Below the pieces are notes generated by a model. That model was not told where the DNA came from and did no database searches. It worked only from the letters and a program-made list of their open reading frames with translations. A DNA stretch of 14,670 nt from Lachnospiraceae bacterium UBA3332 (GTDB lineage Bacteria > Bacillota > Clostridia > Lachnospirales > Lachnospiraceae): positions 17,126-31,795 of the forward strand of contig DERU01000242.1 in the NCBI GenBank assembly GCA_002361095.1. The letters run 5' to 3'. The translations under genes were made by a program, and so were the position numbers. Each line of letters opens with the position of its first letter. The stretch's first letter is position 1. Below, piece after piece: positions 14,301 through 14,670 of this stretch.

Positions 14301-14670
14301 TTATCGGGCACAGCCAGTTTGAACGGATTCCCCTTTCCATAGAACGGCAGGCTGCAGCCATAAAGGGACAGATAGATGACATTACGGAGGCGGTGGAGGA
14401 ACTGGCTGAGGAAGAAGGGACAAAATACACCGTAAAGCAGATGGAAAAGACAAGAAAGCTGTTGGAGGCGCGGCTTGACAAACTCAATGACCAGGGCAGG
14501 AAAGATGACGTGGTCACCTTTGAGCAGTTAGGCGTGGACAGGCTTTTTGTGGACGAGAGCCATTTTTATAAAAACATGTTTTTGTATACAAAAATGCGGA
14601 ATGTGGCCGGAATCTCCCAGACGGACGCACAGAAAAGTTCGGATATGTTTATGAAGTGCCGGTATCTGGA
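8327..14670 (+). CDS. giant LtrC-type ICE protein: ArdC-like N-terminus, N6-methylase and SNF2 helicase domains (3' truncated by window)
   Basis: Open without a stop from ATG 8327 (GGGAGGGAG upstream) to the edge: 2114 codons visible. Residues 1 to about 265 resemble the N-terminal region of LtrC/ArdC-like proteins (WMKYLDTAAKLYRYSFSDTL, then LIHAQRPDATACAS and WNGRMNRWVNRGAKGIALI), possibly single-strand DNA binding. Residues 275-430 are a low-complexity G/D/E/R linker containing the overlapping tnpV. Residues 455-554 and 681-779 are diverged copies of one module. After an acidic linker, the methylase domain has motif I VLEPSCATGNF (1242-1252) and NVPF (1308-1311) as an NPPY variant. An SNF2-type helicase lobe starts at about 1885 (MTPEITLMQHQKNAVAHILY), with Walker A AHCVGAGKT (K1918) and VDESH (D2076, E2077). 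Further helicase motifs lie beyond the window. It probably remodels or protects transferred DNA from host restriction; this is inferred from the domains. Confidence 0.9.
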   Translation, partial: MAKLREIRELAEEKAEEVTASPRDWMKYLDTAAKLYRYSFSDTLLIHAQRPDATACASLELWNGRMNRWVNRGAKGIALIEDTGPRRRLRYVFDISDTHTVRGGRTPNLWRMEDVQEEAVLARLADTYGLPAGDAPNLPAALSVVASQMADEKLDGAMDGLLQEKEGTFLEGLDEDTVRIEFRKLLVNSVFYMLSVRCGIDPMEHLEEEDFSGITDYHALPVLTFLGNAASRTAGPVLMDIGRTVRGILIEKYRETVAKEKRISYNKFSTLKRESKGAERTEGTERGGENGTDLPPERGLPVPEPDLGGTGSGDREVRDAAPDIPEGEQERMVPEHDAVGETGQASSGDRESGHGETGSADERAASDIPGTGQGERPDGVDGAYERADGDGGGEHLTGIGVQLIEEKTEQDLSKAEEETASALSLPALPTVEQQKREIEQRMQALYAGEIAIPADVVDEVLRGGGNKDKSHLRIIYNFMIDQTPEEYTEFVRKEYKKGGIGLTIHGTDYAVWYDELGMQIAAGHTVNGQTLDKAFLSWEDVSGRILQLLKQGEYAPQAVLDAARENALKEHAGVLVSMERDMAEGVAEIVFEDAEIFDIDYPKTVERVRERIAQPAYLSELVERLEGLAEAYGEDPGIMRFKLYNPPRVLAQFQKFAKEAVPFQAREGFAWETHPVFITEDEIDAFLQGGGVYADGRLSIYSFFIQDKTGKEKADFIKNSYGTGGCSHALSGADNSDASYDGKGLRLRRGGYTHPDAEILIKWPKVAERIERLIQNENYLKAADYSRMPDYEREVMAGRVVTFYSRLPIHIMRPWEGNPDIFTHRDDVVGLLRHPEGRERLLSRMDEIIAEMPLDFENYEMRVEILADLHGYVEGTYTIFPEKKKEEVQIEDGRQLSIFDFMNISAPPEPQEPKKEKGKEIGLAETRETLRDDGAEKKAGTGTVHDAGTGKEPETAQETEAEKKTETGKSIETPKEPEPEPLQEEMEPEEALLIENRLFLAMEEADVYLEDFSPEQVDVIYEAAEKGLNLVPMLNPDFPPEQMQLIVDINEQMAADGKTALEEEITPLTSHVMNPEEINNIRRERLLPLEPGALETPDRMGQAGIFPQTGDQTGQKPVTGGQERTNFRITDDDLGAGGPKQKFRANMDAIYLLKELEAQNRLATKEEQEILSRFAGWGGIPKAFEEKDQAWAAEYAELKQALSPEEYKEARASTLNAFYTPPVVIKAMYEALGNMGLKEGNVLEPSCATGNFMGLVPDTMDGLKMYGVELDPVSGKIAKQLYQRNHISIQGFETADFSDSIFDCVVGNVPFGAYKVADKRYDRHNFMIHDYFIAKSLDLVRPGGVVAVVTSSGTMDKQNSSVRQYIANRADLLGAVRLPENAFKRNAGTDVVADILFFQKRDRASLEQPEWVGLLTTEEGYTVNAYFATHPEMVLGTFAMESTQFGKQEVTVKPIEGAALSEQLKKAVGHIHGTITEIAFADEELEETPSYIPADPSVKNFSFTNVDGKVYYRENSRMNLMELPKTTTERVLGMIELRNLTQTLLQCQMEDGSDADVAALQRELNRRYDSYTAKYGLISSTANRRAFSQDSSYCLLASLEFLDEEGKLKRKADIFTKRTIRKAVPVTSVDTASEALAVSIGERAKVDVPFMAELSGKTEEEVTEELAGVIFKNPLTEGWEAADEYLSGNVREKLAVAKQSAENHPEYKINVQALERVQPKDLEASEIEVRLGATWIEPAYITEFMGELFQTPKQYLGKQIEVKYAKINGEWNVSGKSVDSGGNALVNATYGTQRVNAYRLLEDALNLRDTKIYDMIEEDGRERRVLNKKETMIAQQKQEMIKEAFKEWIFRDMDRRETLCRKYNDLFNSIRPREYDGSHIRFVGMTPEITLMQHQKNAVAHILYGNNTLLAHCVGAGKTFQMIAAGMESRRLGLSQKNLYVVPNHLTEQWGSDFLRLYPGANVLVATKKDFEPANRKKFCARIATGDYDGIIIGHSQFERIPLSIERQAAAIKGQIDDITEAVEELAEEEGTKYTVKQMEKTRKLLEARLDKLNDQGRKDDVVTFEQLGVDRLFVDESHFYKNMFLYTKMRNVAGISQTDAQKSSDMFMKCRYL
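9195..9536 (+). CDS. tnpV: TnpV family protein, fully nested in the +1 frame of the giant gene
   Basis: A 113-residue protein starting MELTYHRKGDYLFPNLTLEE, with the TnpV hallmarks IGKYGMLRRTYLKENK, MMLSGKLDRHL, DPMAWTAHMNGL and the AEESILQELVYS end. It is full length for the family. ATG 9195 is preceded by GGGGAGG five bases upstream, the strongest ribosome binding site inside the giant ORF, and the stop is TAA 9534-9536. All 342 bases also encode residues of about 290-403 of the giant protein in another frame, where the sequence is low-complexity linker. TnpV was named from the Tn4451/Tn4453 chloramphenicol elements of Clostridium; its function is not established, and a role in element excision or control is only a guess. 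The family-like sequence shows this is a real gene rather than a shadow. Confidence 0.85.
   Translation: MELTYHRKGDYLFPNLTLEEPEVVIGKYGMLRRTYLKENKNGWYQSMMLSGKLDRHLLETEKAATERLEVLMKGLLRTYPAPDKEKDPMAWTAHMNGLTAMAEESILQELVYS

Overview
The window looks like the right-hand part of the conjugation module, plus the start of the DNA-processing module, of an integrative and conjugative element (ICE) of the Tn1549 / Clostridioides CTn2-CTn4 kind. The likely host is a Clostridia-type Firmicute such as a Lachnospiraceae: GC content is moderate, AGGAGG-type ribosome binding sites are strong, and the gene set is typical of that group. All supported genes are on the + strand. This assignment rests on recognising protein families by eye; no database search was possible.

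Layout. 1-328 is the C-terminal end of the VirB4-like transfer ATPase. 498-1085 is an unrecognised 195-aa protein, with a possible older reading frame just upstream. 1128-3770 is a CD1108-type membrane-anchored NlpC/P60 cell-wall hydrolase with a long disordered N-terminal half carrying two tandem repeats. 3810-3881 is a possible 23-aa leader peptide coupled to a DUF4315 coiled-coil protein (3890-4300). That gene overlaps a CD1107/DUF4366-type secreted, membrane-anchored protein (4284-4907). 4908-5051 is a hairpin-rich, MITE-like insertion bounded by 9-bp direct repeats, placed exactly at the CD1107 stop codon. 5089-6053 is a self-contained cargo unit: promoter, palindrome, structured leader, DUF3800 gene and intrinsic terminator. 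6106-8244 is topoisomerase III, and 8327 to the right edge is a very large LtrC-type protein with N6-methylase and SNF2 helicase domains.

How the parts fit. VirB4, the NlpC/P60 hydrolase, and the CD1107 and DUF4315 proteins are expected to build or open the envelope channel. Topoisomerase III and the methylase-helicase giant are expected to handle and protect the transferred DNA. The DUF3800 unit appears to be cargo with its own transcription signals.

The most striking observation is that a complete TnpV gene (9195-9536) with a strong ribosome binding site lies in the +1 frame wholly inside the giant ORF, which stays open and reads as low-complexity linker there. Other points of interest are the MITE-like element, the structured DUF3800 leader, and hairpin leaders with shared sequence before topB and the giant gene.
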